A DNA stretch of 64,000 bases. Origin: Tetranychus cinnabarinus. Lineage: Eukaryota > Arthropoda > Arachnida > Trombidiformes > Tetranychidae. The stretch covers positions 4,047,501 through 4,111,500 of the forward strand of contig WHVY01000004.1 of assembly GCA_022266195.1 (NCBI GenBank). Reading direction: 5' to 3'. Positions 10,184-21,915 of this stretch are shown in pieces. Position 1 is the first letter of the stretch. Each line of letters opens with the position of its first letter. Under the pieces are notes generated by a model that was given only the letters and a program-made list of their open reading frames with translations, was not told the origin of the DNA and did not search any database. Position numbers and translations under genes: made by a program.

Positions 10184-13100
10184 AAGTCCATCAAGGGGAC
10201 TGGTTTTTTTCAACGCATCCAGCACTTTATTTACCGATTTTCACGATATTGCCCACCACACAGATTTGATGCATTCCCTATTCAACACCATCATATTGAT
10301 CATATCCGAAAGCAATGAACAATTTGTTGAATTTGGGTGGTGGAAAATCTTATGAAAAAAGGAAATTGAAAAAGTGATAAATAAAGTGGCCGAAAATAGT
10401 CGCATCAAGTATCTGAATACGCTTTTCTCTGGAACCTGAATTCCATGAATGCTAAACCTATTTTTCGTCCCAGTAGTCAAATGATGGCATCATTTGATCG
10501 AAAAATTTTCACAGAACCCTTTTCGTTTAATTACAATTTCAGGACGAAACTTGTTGCATTCGCTTTAAAAATTGAATTAATGCACCAATTAATGTATCTA
10601 TGACCAATATGAAAGGGCACTCATTTCAAACAATGTAATTTTCTGATGTTGCACAACAGGTCACTTCGATTTTCTCAACAATAAATCCAAACATTGCAGT
10701 AAAGAGATCTGGGTAAATTAACCTAAACCGACTTTTGTGCCAATTTAACAATCGTAGTCAGTCAAAAGAATGATCAGCCACGATCGAAGCAGCCTATTGT
10801 TTATTCAATCAATTTGCTCTTAAATCATTTGGTAAGGTTCGTAGGGATAGTATTTGAAGCGCGCTTTTTAATTGTGATCATCCCGCACTAAATCGATCAC
10901 AATTTGATTATTCAATAACCTACGTAAATGAGCATTTTTGACAAAAATAAATGCTGATTAAACAAACCAAATTTAGAGTAATTATCGTATTGCGAAAGGC
11001 CAACTTTTTCCCAATTTACACCTAATTGTTACTCCTAAACACTTATTGATGACTTGTTACTTGCCCTTGAAATGCCTTATAAATAATATCGATAAAAATT
11101 AGATTGAAAATAGCATCAGATGTTAAGGAGAGGAAATTAAATCATCAGGTTAACCTTTCAATGTTTACCAATCATTTTTTGTCACATTAACAATTCAACA
11201 GAACCAAAAGTAATGCTCAATCATGCACCCAAACTTGATTAGTAAATCATTTATATAATGTAATATTATTCACTGACATCGGACAACAATAAGCAGCAAC
11301 TGATTGTGCATAAATGTAAAAATTAAAGTCAAATATCACGCATCAAAATTTTCATCGATGGACCGTTCATGTAAGGTATATTAACCCATATCAACAAAAG
11401 CAAGGCGCAATCTGAGAAAAGGTGCAAATATAAATGATGAGCTAATTGTGAATAATAATAAGGCCTAACCAATAACAAGTCAATGGTATTAAGTGAGAGT
11501 AAAATGGCAATGAGCGCAATCAAGTTGGCGTCGTTGAAATAATATCAACCTTATTTTTCAACCAATCAATTAGTTGATTATCTCAAGGATAATAAATTGT
11601 TCTGAATTTTTGGATGAAAAAGAAAGGTAATAAAATCAATAATGAAGGAAAAGAGGTAAACAAAGACAATGTCATTCAATTGTTCACAATTGATCATCAT
11701 TATCTCATTGCTATTATACAACAAGTTAACAAAATGATTGTGTATCATTATTATTGTATTTATATACACTTCAATATGTTACCCTTAATGTGTAAAGCAG
11801 CAGCAAAAAAAGGACAGCAAACCAAAGTTGAACAAAGCAGCAATATCTTTAGACCAAATTTACCTGAAAAGAACCAAACCTACAGCAAGATTGAAATGAA
11901 CAATTTCATCCATCATCATCATCATCAACAACAACAACATTATTCTCATCTTCATCATAATCAAGTAAAGGAATCTTTTTAAGACAATCAACAACAAAAA
12001 GCAGCAACAGTTTGAAAAAAAAGACACCAAAAAAGGTAAGCAAATGTATGAGCATTAGTGTATTTGGTATAACAGTAGCAGTTGAAGGAAGGTTGCTGCT
12101 TTTTGTTCAAGTGCTAACTTTAACAACAGTTGAAGAAAAAAAAATCAGCACGAAGCAAAACTGATGATTATGTTTGATATTGTTGTGATCTGAAAAAAGG
12201 CATCTCATTGAATGAACGTTTGGTGTGGTCCATAAAAAATTGCAGGTTAATCAATACATTTTTATACCGTATTGACATTAAAATATTCACTTTTATATCT
12301 ACTTCAAGGTATGAAAGGTAATCATGTTTGCAATCAAGATAATAAAATAAAAGGTTTTGAATTGATTGTAATCACTAAATTGTATTAACTGTTCAATGGA
12401 TCAATCTGTATGGACAAGGATGTTTACATGCAAGAAAGGTTGACTTATTTGTAAAAACATTACAAGTTTCAATTTTGTTGTTGTTTTTGATCTAAAAGGA
12501 CAATTTTGCTTGACAAAAAAAGGACAATTAGATTTAAATATCATTAACAATTGTTAGTAATTATCTAATTAAATTGGGAATGAAAATGAAACAATTGAAA
12601 GACAATAAGAAATGAATGTTGAACAATTTTTGTTGTAACTTGAAAAGAGGTAAAAGTATACTCTTGATGGTTCTCAATTGTGTGAAAAGATTAATTGTAT
12701 TATTGTAATTGTGGTTGAATGTTAATCCATTGCAAGTGAATGATCAACATTTCTAATACGGTGGCGATGAAGAAAGACAAAGATGATGGCGACGATGATG
12801 AAAATGATGATGAAAATGGATGTCATCAGAGTAAATCCAGTTTTCTAGCAAAAACACAACCAAATCAACTAATTCAGTATTGTTCGCTTTACACTCAATC
12901 ACAATCAGGCAAGGTCATCGTTGGCTAATCATGCATCAGAATAATTCAAAACGGATCCTCCGGCCTTTTAAATGGAAGAAGAAGAAGAAGAAGAAAAGTA
13001 AATACTCATTTTCATCTTCATTTGTCTTTTCCACCGTAACACCAATCATTGGATCGTTACAAATACATCAGGTTCATCATCATAGTAAAAATGATCATCC

Positions 13101-13414
13101 AAACCATCCGTTCTGCCTCCTTCAATCCCATCATCATCACCATCATCTTCATTCTAACCCTCATCTATTTGGGTTGATGTAAAACTGGCATTTCATTTCA
13201 TTTCATGACAAGAAAAAAAGCTTAACTACAAGAAAAAGATAAAATTTTGTAAGAAAATTTGGTAAAATTCAATTGAAAAAAGGTAATAATAATAATACAA
13301 ATATTAAACAAAAACTTTGAATATAAATTGAGGAAAGATTGTGATTGATTAAAAAAGAGGAAAAATTCATTTGAAATAATCTAACAGTGAGAGAGGAAGA
13401 AAAATAAATAGATT

Positions 13415-13448
<34 letters not shown>

Positions 13449-13451
13449 AGA
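13415..13451. repeat. GAA/AAG microsatellite
   Basis: A run of GAA-type triplets with one GAG interruption, located about 0.4 kb downstream of the ADAMTS-like stop codon. Confidence 0.85.
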
Positions 13452-13833
13452 TACATTACGATTTGAAAGTGAATGAAAAATTGATGACTAAGTTTGAATT
13501 TTTGTTTTGTTCTTGTTTTCTTTCAATTTCATAAATAATGTTATGTATATGTATATAAAAAGTCGATCGTGCCAAAAAGTAGTTATTTACAGATTGATTG
13601 TTTTGTTGATTGGTGTTTTTGGACATCATAAACATGGACAGAGATTGAATTGAAATTTGTTTTTGGGAAAAAAATATCAACAAAATTGGAGGCAGATAGT
13701 AAAAGAGTAAGGAAAGGGAAGAAGGGATTGAAAGATAGAGAGATTTTTAAAGGCAGCACAATTAACAAGGACAAATTTGGCCAGTTTATCCAATAATTAT
13801 CTGATTGTCTAAATGCTTCTCTTGAACCCATAA

Positions 13834-16800
13834 TCACTCTGAGCTGCAGAGAAGTGCATGAGATGCACAGCAATGGCGTTTAACGTAGTTATGATTACAA
13901 TAACGATAACTATATTTTTCAAGAAACTGTGCACAGCTCATAGAGCCACCTATTTTTTCAACATTATCCTGGCAATCAGATGATACCGATGAAAGGCTAT
14001 CACCGGGAGACGATTTTAAATTTGGTCTAACGGAAGAAGACCGTGATTTTGGACGAGCAGCTGAGCTTCTACGGGAAATGCTTGCTGGAACCGAGTTGTC
14101 ATTGTTAACATTTTCATTTGATCGAGAGTTTGGTGATCGACTGATTGTCTGAGTTACATGGGTATAATCGGGAATAATGTTTTCCAATTCAGCTTGACAT
14201 TTACCATTTCGACAAACCTAAGAATAGAAAGAGAAAAATAATCAAGAATTAGAAATGGATTGTAAAAGGTAGGGAAAGAGAAGAAGAAGAAAAAGTAAAA
14301 ATGAGAATAGAGACAAAAGTTGATTCAAAGTGTCCAGTTTTCAGGAAAAAAGTAAAAAAAGATGGCAAAAGAAAAGGGAAAGTGAAAAAGGTAAGAACAA
14401 TGCGAAAAGGAAGGTAAAAGAATCAAAAATAAGATGAAGAGATGAAGAGAAGTGAGTAGCAAAAAGAAGGGAACAAGTTGATGTATCTGAAAAAGCTGAA
14501 GATGGCGAGAGAATAGAAGAAGATACCGAAAGATATGAAAATGATGATTGAAGAGAAGGCAAAAAGAGATGTGTCTGAGAAGAAGGGAAAGAAACTCAAT
14601 TCCTTGGATCGGTGTCAATGTTTTGGTGAATAACTTTTAAAATAGAAAGAGAAACATTTTTTCGATCTACTGTAAGAACCGTGCTATCCTTACTATTATT
14701 TTATGTGTGGTGTGTGTACAGATGAGAGTAAGGTTAGAAGGGAAAAACTGCAATGATGATTGAAAGAAAGAGTAAAAAGCTGACGACGATCAATGAAAGA
14801 GAAAGGAGGAAGAAAATAAAAAGAATCATTTTTAACTTAGTTGCTGTTTCTCTTCTTTTTTCACCATCAAATATGATTATAATTCATCTACAGTTTGACA
14901 TGATTCGAGCAATTTTCCGCTCCTTCCTACACGTATTATTCCCGTTATTTTCATTCCAAGTGATCAGCTCAATAAGCATCTCCTTCTCTCTCTCTCTCTC
15001 TCTCTTAACTTGCTCTTTCATCTTACAATCATGAACAGCGATTGTCAATACAAAAGAATGATCAAGTTGATGAGAAAGATCTCTACCGAACAATGACCTT
15101 ACTAAATACATAACGAAACTTGGTCACTTTCACCGAAAAAAAACATTTCTTTCCCTAATCCAAAAGGCAAAAATGATCCATCAAAAGATTTTCCACTTTC
15201 TTTACTTTTCTCTGATTCTTCATTTTACTTTTTGATTTCCTGATCTTATTGACTCGTACCTGTCCATCACCACACGGAGATCCTTCTGCAGCTGGCCGAT
15301 AAGATACACAGTAACCAGAGGCTGAATCGAAGCAGAAAAGTTGAGCACAAACACGAGCATCTTTCTGTAAGTTTGTAAGGAAAAAAAAGAGATCAAAAAA
15401 GGTCAACATCATTAGTATAATCATAATCATCAATAATCGTTGAATGATGAATAACTAAAAGGCTAACTTTGTTTTCAACTCGTAAATGTTGTTAAATATT
15501 ATCATTATTATTATTATACTTACAAAGCAAGCATTGGTTCCTCTATCTCGTTTGCATTGTTCATCAAGCGTGAGCATGGTGCCAGGCAGGACTCTTGGAA
15601 GGAGCTGGTTTTCGTGCGGATAATTGTACAAACAGGTCGCTGTTTCACCGCTATTTAAGGGAATAAACAATTGGACAACAGTAAATAACACAATAACGTT
15701 TAGTAGTTTGTTTTCATCACGTATTTATAATATAATATGAAACGCAACAACAAATCTATTGAACTCTTTTAACACATAAAGTGTACTCTCTCTTTCATTC
15801 CTACCAACAATTTCATCCCCTGTTTTCCTTTCTTTCCCAACTACTCGTATTACTGTAATTTCACCATTCATCTCAATAATAATACCATATATTAATTATA
15901 AATAATTATCATTCAATCAATTCGTCAGAAACAGATGTAATCTAATTTAGCCAAGTAGCGTCAATATTGAAAGATTATATCCTTACTTAAGGAAATGTTT
16001 AAACTGTTCAACACTGCAAGACGACCAACGGAATCCACGTTCAGTGTGCCTAAGATCACTCATAATGAACCCATCTTCCCATGGACATCGTGTAGCTCCA
16101 GGTCCACCCAGATAACTTGGTGGTGGAGATCCATCATGGACACATCCCAGTCTTGAGAAAAAACAAAAACAAAAAGAAATTAAAATTTGAAAAAAATGAA
16201 AGTAAAAATTTCAACTTACAAATGACCAACTTCATGGGCAGCAACAATGATACCAGAAAATCCTCCGCTGTCTTCAATAATTGCAACTGAGTTAACCTTT
16301 TCTAGTCGTTTATTGACAACACAAGCTCCACCAACATAGGCAAAACCAGCTGTACCACGATTACATCGGCCTCCTTCGTAACGTCGGCGACACATATCAA
16401 GTTTAGTTATCACCACAGCTAAATCATAAGTCGGCAATCTATCCTCACGATAAAGGTATTTACCCATATCAGTTAAGGCACCAGCGGCATCAACAGCATC
16501 AGCATTAGGAGGACGAAGACGATTACGTTCCAAGTATGGAGTTGCATCGCGATCCTGTGTTGAAATGAATAAAGTAAAATTAGATTAAATCAGTAAAGGA
16601 TAAAGATTGAAAATCAAACCAATTAAACAAAAATCTCTTTCATTGGATTATATTTAAATTTTGTCAGACCAACAGTTTTATATTTTTCAAGCTGTAAATT
16701 TGCAACATTTCCAGCTGTTTAACCATCTAGTGATTTAAGCAATTATTGACATTCAATTATCATTTTGATTGGTTTTTAATTAAACGAGATGATAGCTGAT

Positions 16801-19800
16801 TGAAAATAATCCAATATTTAACTGCAATTTCAATGATTATTCATCCAATATAAACGCATTTTTGGGGTGAAATATATTCAATTGCAAATGGATTATCTTT
16901 CAACTGACTAAGATTAGAAAGAAATAAAAAAATGCAGATTACAATTTAATTGCAGTTAAATTGTAATTAAATATGATCATTGAAGTATTGCTCTTTTTTT
17001 CGCTAATTAAAGCAAAAATTTTGATTGTCTCCCAATTGGTTCTAATTTTAAAAAATGATCGGTTGCTTTGTTAATTGATTTTCCCTTTTTTTTAACGCAA
17101 CTTTTGCTTTTCCCTGCCAACACTTTGAATTACCTCTTTTTTTGTGTTGATATTCATGTTATTTTTATTCTTATAGATGACAATAAATTTAATTTTCAAT
17201 CTTCCTGGTAAAAATTGGGTGACGAAAAACTCATGTTCAAGAAATGAGGTGGGAATGGAGCTATTAAATGTCAAAGTAAACTAAACAACGATTCAATTGG
17301 TTGCCATTTTTTCATTGTTTGATTAACATGTAATAATTAACGGACCTTTAAAACCTCCATAATAGACATAATCATCAGCAAAACCATCATCATCATCATC
17401 ATTATCATTGACACTATTATATCCTCATTGGCTAACCTTATAACCGTCTTTCATTATACATTTGAAAGTATCAAAATGATTGTCCTTACTCTCCATCATC
17501 AGAGTTAATCGAGAGTTAACAGTAAAATCGCCTTTAAATAGTGTCATTAGTTGATAATCATCATGTTGATGGTAATAAGGTTTAAAGTATTGACAAGAGT
17601 TGAAATAATAAAGTTAGTGGAACAATGAATAGTTAAAACAAGCATAAAAGTGTCACACAAATTAATGTCTTGCAAGATTAATTTTGCCTTAAATATCCAG
17701 GCAATGTTCAGTGTTCAACTCTTTCCCCTGAACCTGGCTAATTAATTGATTAGAAAACAAATGACCCTTTTTGAAATCATAGTGTTCTGATGACTATTTA
17801 AGGTCCATTTGATGGGCTAAATGGTGAGAAGAAAATCAAAGCATCTACATTTAAATTATCATCGAAAGTTACGTTAAAAAATGGGTTTAATTGGAAAGCA
17901 AATTAACCCAAAAAAGAGAGAGAATCAAAGATAGGAAGTAAATTGGACATGATTAATGGGTCGAAGCCTGATCCAATAACAATCCTGGTTGACTTTTTTT
18001 GACTGTGTTTTGGCCTCATTTTTGGGTTAACTTTTTGAAAGACAATAATCAACGACAATTTACATTACCTTAGCAACAATCATACCAGCCAGGCTAACAC
18101 GAATTGTTGGATGAGACAATAATTTATATCGTAGATCAACTCCGTTCCAGAAGCTGATGAAGTAACGTTTAACATCTCGACTATTAGCTCCATGTAATAT
18201 GTATGAATCATAATCAACCACTAGAAGTACCTCAGGCCACACTGTATCAGGAGCTTGGCGTTTCGATCGATGATGCTTATTATTATTATTATTATTATTA
18301 TTTTCATCGCCATAATTGGTTGCATTAGGTTGATTAGCATGATGTTGGTTGGAGGTATTCATGGAAGACGCTGAATTGTATGGCAAAGAGTAAGATGACC
18401 GAGCTTGAGAAGCATTTAAACTGTATAAATTTAAACCCGGTTCCAATTCAAGGTAATCCGAATCAATATAATTAAATTCCTTTTTATACACGACATGGGC
18501 ATTCTTGTGGGCATTCAAGGGTTTAATCACCAAACTGTTGCCCAAAGTCCCATCCTGTGTAACCATCAGTTTCAAGTCGATCATTGTCCGTTTATTGTTC
18601 AGTTTGGTTCCAATTATAAGCCAGTGTTGGGGGAATGGTGAAAAAAAGTGTCAATTGAAGTCAATCAGTAAAATAAATGATTAAAAAAGTGCGTGTTAGT
18701 AAGAGACATAAAGTAGACAGGAGGAGGTGAAAGAGGCTGGATAAAGTGGGAGAGATGGAGAAAATATTTTTAGACAGAAAAGAGAGTAAAAACTGTACCA
18801 TTTGAAGTCTTCCTTCCGGGTCATGACTCACTAGTACAGCAGCCATATTCAAATGATCATGGTAAGGTTTTCCAAGTTCAGGTTGTTCCTGATAATCGAA
18901 GCATCGAAATATAAATCAATGTCCAGGTTAAAGTCGTAGGTATAAAGAAAAATGAAAAGGAAGGAGAGAAAAAAAAAAGAATTGGAAAATAATGAAATGT
19001 TTATGCAAATGTTTAAGAAAAGAACAGAAAAGTCTGTAAATAGATTTTTTTAATAAATGAAAACGAGGTTCGTTTGTTTGCATGAAGAGCAATAAAAGTA
19101 GAAACCGGAATCGAACAGGTAAAGAGACGAAACAAGAGAAGAAAAGAAAGAGCCGAAAGATATGAAGAGAAGAGGGAAAAAGGGGAAAAGAGAGAGAGAA
19201 AGAGAGAGAGAGAGATAGAGAGACACTCCACGATTAGAACAAAGAGTCGATGTTGAATATATTGAGACCAATAACGTCTTTGAATCAACTTTTTCTGGTT
19301 AATCTACTTAAGGAATGGTTCAGCTACCCGATTTATCCGATATTTTTTGTCATTCAAACTTGCTTGGTAGCAACTTTCAATATGATGATAATGATAGTGA
19401 TGGTGAGAAGAGAGGTAAATAGAGAGGTAAAAAGATGGAGGGAGAAAGGAGACGGCGGAAACGATTTCAATCGGCACTTCGTACACTTTCTTCCTCTCTT
19501 ACTATTTATCATCCCTCATTAACATCTCATATTAACGTTAACTTTTCTCATCTTTTTTTTTCTGCAAGTTGTATCCCTTTCGATACAAAAAAAAGATGCT
19601 CAGCACCACTTTACTACTTGTTTTTCATCCATCTTGACATAACGTTACATCAACATGACGTTACTTTGAAAGTTTTTTTTCTCTTCTTCTCTCCTTCAAC
19701 TATTCTTTCTCAATCAATCTTACCATAACCATGTGACCTGAACAAAAGATACTCTCTCTCTATCACATACAAAATCATCATCATCTAAATATTTTTTCAA

Positions 19801-20501
19801 CCATGAAGATAAAACATTGATTCACAGTAAATCTTGAATTCATAAAGATAGCACTTTGTTAACTTATTTAAAAGGTAATTAAAGAGGTTAACATCTAAAA
19901 ACCCAGTAAACTGAATTTTGTTTCACTCGACTTTTGTTGCTGCTTTCAACGTATCAATGATTTACAATTGTTCAACATTTAAATGTTTAATAAAAATGCT
20001 TATAAAAAAAACGAGTGAATTATCAATGAACATTAAATTTACCTGAATTGGTTCTTCATGATAACTTAACTTCCCATTAGGATTGGTTTCAGCGATGAAA
20101 ACTTTCATGTCTTTTATCCTTTCACTAAAATCACTATTTGGATGCAGGTGTAAATCATAATCTTTACCAAATACCTGTAGATGTATCCTTTTGGAGTCTT
20201 CACTGTATTTTGAAGTTTTTGTTGTGGTTGATGGTTTTGATGAAGAGGGTAATGATGAATTTGATGAGAATGTCGATAGTTTAGGTGACAATGATGGTGA
20301 TGGAGCTTCTCTCTTGGAGATAACTCGAACATGGACGAGATCATACTCGGGCACTTGTTGAGGTGATTCAACTTGAAATATCCTTCGAAGGTCACTTACA
20401 TCCATTGAATTGTGAATCCATCGATTATCGTTGTTTTCAGGTGAACCCAAGCATTGGGCTAATCCTATGGTACAACAAAGGAAAAAAAAATATTTAACCA
20501 T
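13834..20501 (-). CDS. Secreted ADAMTS-like zinc metalloprotease (M12B) without TSP1 repeats, eight exons
   Basis: Exons: 20043-20501, 18799-18888, 18069-18554, 16220-16554, 15987-16151, 15524-15650, 15260-15364, 13834-14217. All join in phase, giving 716 residues. Residues 1-19 form a signal peptide (MVKYFFFLCCTIGLAQCLG). The propeptide ends at a furin-like RSKR site (279-282), just after an eight-Asn run. The reprolysin domain follows (PEVLLVVDYDSYI; DRDATPYLERNRL), with the zinc site HEVGHLLGCVHD (His452, Glu453, His456, His462) and a Met-turn FIMSD (Met487), so it should be catalytically competent. An ADAMTS disintegrin-like module ends SPCGDGQVCRNGKC. A Ser/Arg-rich linker leads to a six-cysteine PLAC-like C-terminus. 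Classical ADAMTS proteins have thrombospondin repeats, a Cys-rich region and a spacer here; none is present, as the last exon runs straight from CRNGKC to the PLAC-like module. Family members cleave extracellular matrix; the substrate here is unknown. The ATG-like start at 18584 is not used: the exon opens at an ACACAG acceptor ending at 18555. Confidence 0.88.
14218..15259 (-). other. Last intron of the ADAMTS-like gene
   Basis: The roughly 1.0 kb intron contains only purine/pyrimidine-biased ORFs on both strands (for example around 14325-14618) and a CT run near 14980-15004. No thrombospondin-repeat exon (W-x-x-W...CSxxCG) is visible. Confidence 0.6.
16555..18068 (-). other. Third intron of the ADAMTS-like gene
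   Basis: 1.5 kb of AT-rich sequence between two phase-0 exons. No supported exon inside; a 60-codon ORF near 17092-17274 is not convincing. Confidence 0.6.
18280..18302. repeat. TTA microsatellite encoding poly-Asn
   Basis: ATT/TTA triplets read on the minus strand as consecutive AAT codons. They give eight Asn residues just before the furin-like site of the ADAMTS-like protease, so length changes stay in frame. Confidence 0.8.
18889..20042 (-). other. First intron of the ADAMTS-like gene
   Basis: About 1.15 kb containing an AG-rich microsatellite at 19188-19224 and CT-rich low-complexity sequence around 19490-19720. The overlapping ORFs on both strands are composition artefacts. Confidence 0.6.
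19188..19224. repeat. AG/GA microsatellite
   Basis: A run of mostly AG dinucleotides with two small interruptions, inside the first intron of the ADAMTS-like gene. Confidence 0.8.
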
Positions 20502-20571
20502 TTATTACATTACCTACAATCAAAGATTAAAGCATGCTTTAATCTTTGCAAACCTACACTGAAGTCTGAAT

Positions 20572-21915
20572 AAGATGAATTAAAGAGTAAAGTCAGAAGA
20601 GAGAGAGCTCACGATACCCAGAAAGGGAGCCAGTTTTAAAGGCGAAACTCGCGTGAGGGCGCTGCCATTAGTCTCTTTCTTTTACCATTTTCTTCTCTTT
20701 CTTTTTCTCTTTCTCCTCTCACACTTTGTTAACCAATTTTTATTAAGTTTTTAAGTTGAAATAATTGTTTATTATATTTAATAATGGTTTTAATGGTTAT
20801 TTTTATATAATTCATACAGAATTTAATCCATTGACTGGTGAGTTTAGATGAATATTGAGGTGAATGAGAAAGCTAACCAGCAATGTGAAAGTTCAACAGA
20901 TGAATTGAAATGAACCAAATCTGGATAAAGTTCCGAGATGTTTCATCTGGGTAACTCTTGGTTAGATGTCTGCCATTAGAGGTCTAGACTTGGCCATTGT
21001 GACTGATCCAAAATGCGAAAAATGAAAGAAGTCTCTTTCTTTTTACTCTTTGAGGTTAATGAAAAGGCTAACCAGTGTTACAATATGAGTCACACAAGAA
21101 TTAGATTAAGGCTTCGATCAGTGTGTAAGATGGATAAGCCGTTGGCCTAAAGTATCTCGTGTTCAAAACTCTTTCTGAGATTTCAATCTCATTGGACTAA
21201 CATGACGTGCGGCCTAACCTCAAGATAGATTTCAATCTTACGCGGATTAAATTCGCGAATAGCTTAATCATTGAGAATCACTCTTTAATGAGAAGAGGCA
21301 AGGAGCATTATACAGGTGAGGTTGCAGCGGAAAAAGAGAAAAAATTGAAACCCAGAAAAATTTCTTGTAGTTGAGCAACTAAAATTGTCCATTTGATGGT
21401 TTCCCCAATCTCATATCAATTGAAATTACAGCAAAAATCAGCTCATTTCATATCTTCTTCATTAAAAGGCGTTTTTTCAATCTATTTGGGCGAATCTATC
21501 AGATAAGAAGCTTTAAGATTTTTACTTTTCCCTGAATTTACACATTTTAGACAAACTCCGACAATTGATGTACCTTGGAATTCAATTAAACAATGCATCT
21601 AATGCTAAATTTTGATTGTCTTGATTAAATTGCATCAAAAACTACGCCATGAGTAAGAAGCAATCCAACAAAATAGCGTTAATCAACAATTTTCCCCCAA
21701 AATTTGATTTGAAATGAGTGTTTACAAATTTTGCGCCTGAAACATCAGACTGACAATTTACTCGATTGTAGTTTGATTTTCAGGTAAGGGGTAAACGAGA
21801 ACCCGTCAGCTCACTCTTTCATCTTGAAAGTGCAGCTAGCTGAGTCGATCCTCTGAGCTGATGAAGATAATGAAGCCTGAATAAGGTGATCGAGAAAGCT
21901 AACCAGTATTGCCTT
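20572..21915. repeat. Diverged dispersed repeat copies
   Basis: Short phrases recur in changed form. GAGAAAGCTAACCAG occurs near 20868 and 21890, and a variant AATGAAAAGGCTAACCAG near 21058. GAAGTCTGAATAAG near 20562 matches GAAGCCTGAATAAG near 21869. AGTCTCTTTCTTTT occurs near 20670, with a close variant near 21031. The pattern suggests decayed copies of one repeat family; boundaries are not defined. Confidence 0.4.
21118..21172 (+). pseudogene. Decayed tRNA-Arg-like sequence or SINE head
   Basis: The segment reads like a tRNA-Arg body. CAGTG is followed by a degenerate A-box area with ATGGATAAG, then TTGGCCT at the anticodon-stem position, and GTTCAAAAC, which fits the B-box consensus GWTCRANNC. 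The T-stem does not pair (only about two of five pairs by eye) and no acceptor stem is evident. It is therefore not a working tRNA; a tRNA-derived SINE remnant is the likeliest reading. Confidence 0.35.

Larger units (their letters stand above)
9303..13833. other. Intergenic region between TDP-43 and the ADAMTS-like gene
   Basis: No exon could be assigned to a family. It contains an inverted repeat at 9499-9580, an unassigned 101-codon ORF at 9878-10183, A-rich stretches with poly-Gln/poly-His-looking triplets near 11900-12000, and a GAA microsatellite at 13415-13451. The left end should include the TDP-43 promoter and the right end the 3'UTR of the metalloprotease gene. Confidence 0.45.

Noticed and set aside
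10125..10355. 76-codon plus ORF following the one at 9878
   Set aside because: Different frame, no motif, no convincing splice to its neighbour; likely chance.
12740..13182. Two overlapping plus ORFs with Asp- or His-rich stretches
   Set aside because: Triplet-repeat composition (GAT, CAT) and no family resemblance.
14325..14618. Hydrophobic Leu/Ser/Phe ORFs on the minus strand
   Set aside because: They arise from an A/G-rich plus-strand tract within an intron of the ADAMTS-like gene.
18555..18584. Apparent ATG start (MIDLKLMV) for a separate protein
   Set aside because: The protease reading joins in phase at the ACACAG acceptor ending at 18555 and continues the propeptide; no acceptor lies upstream of the ATG.
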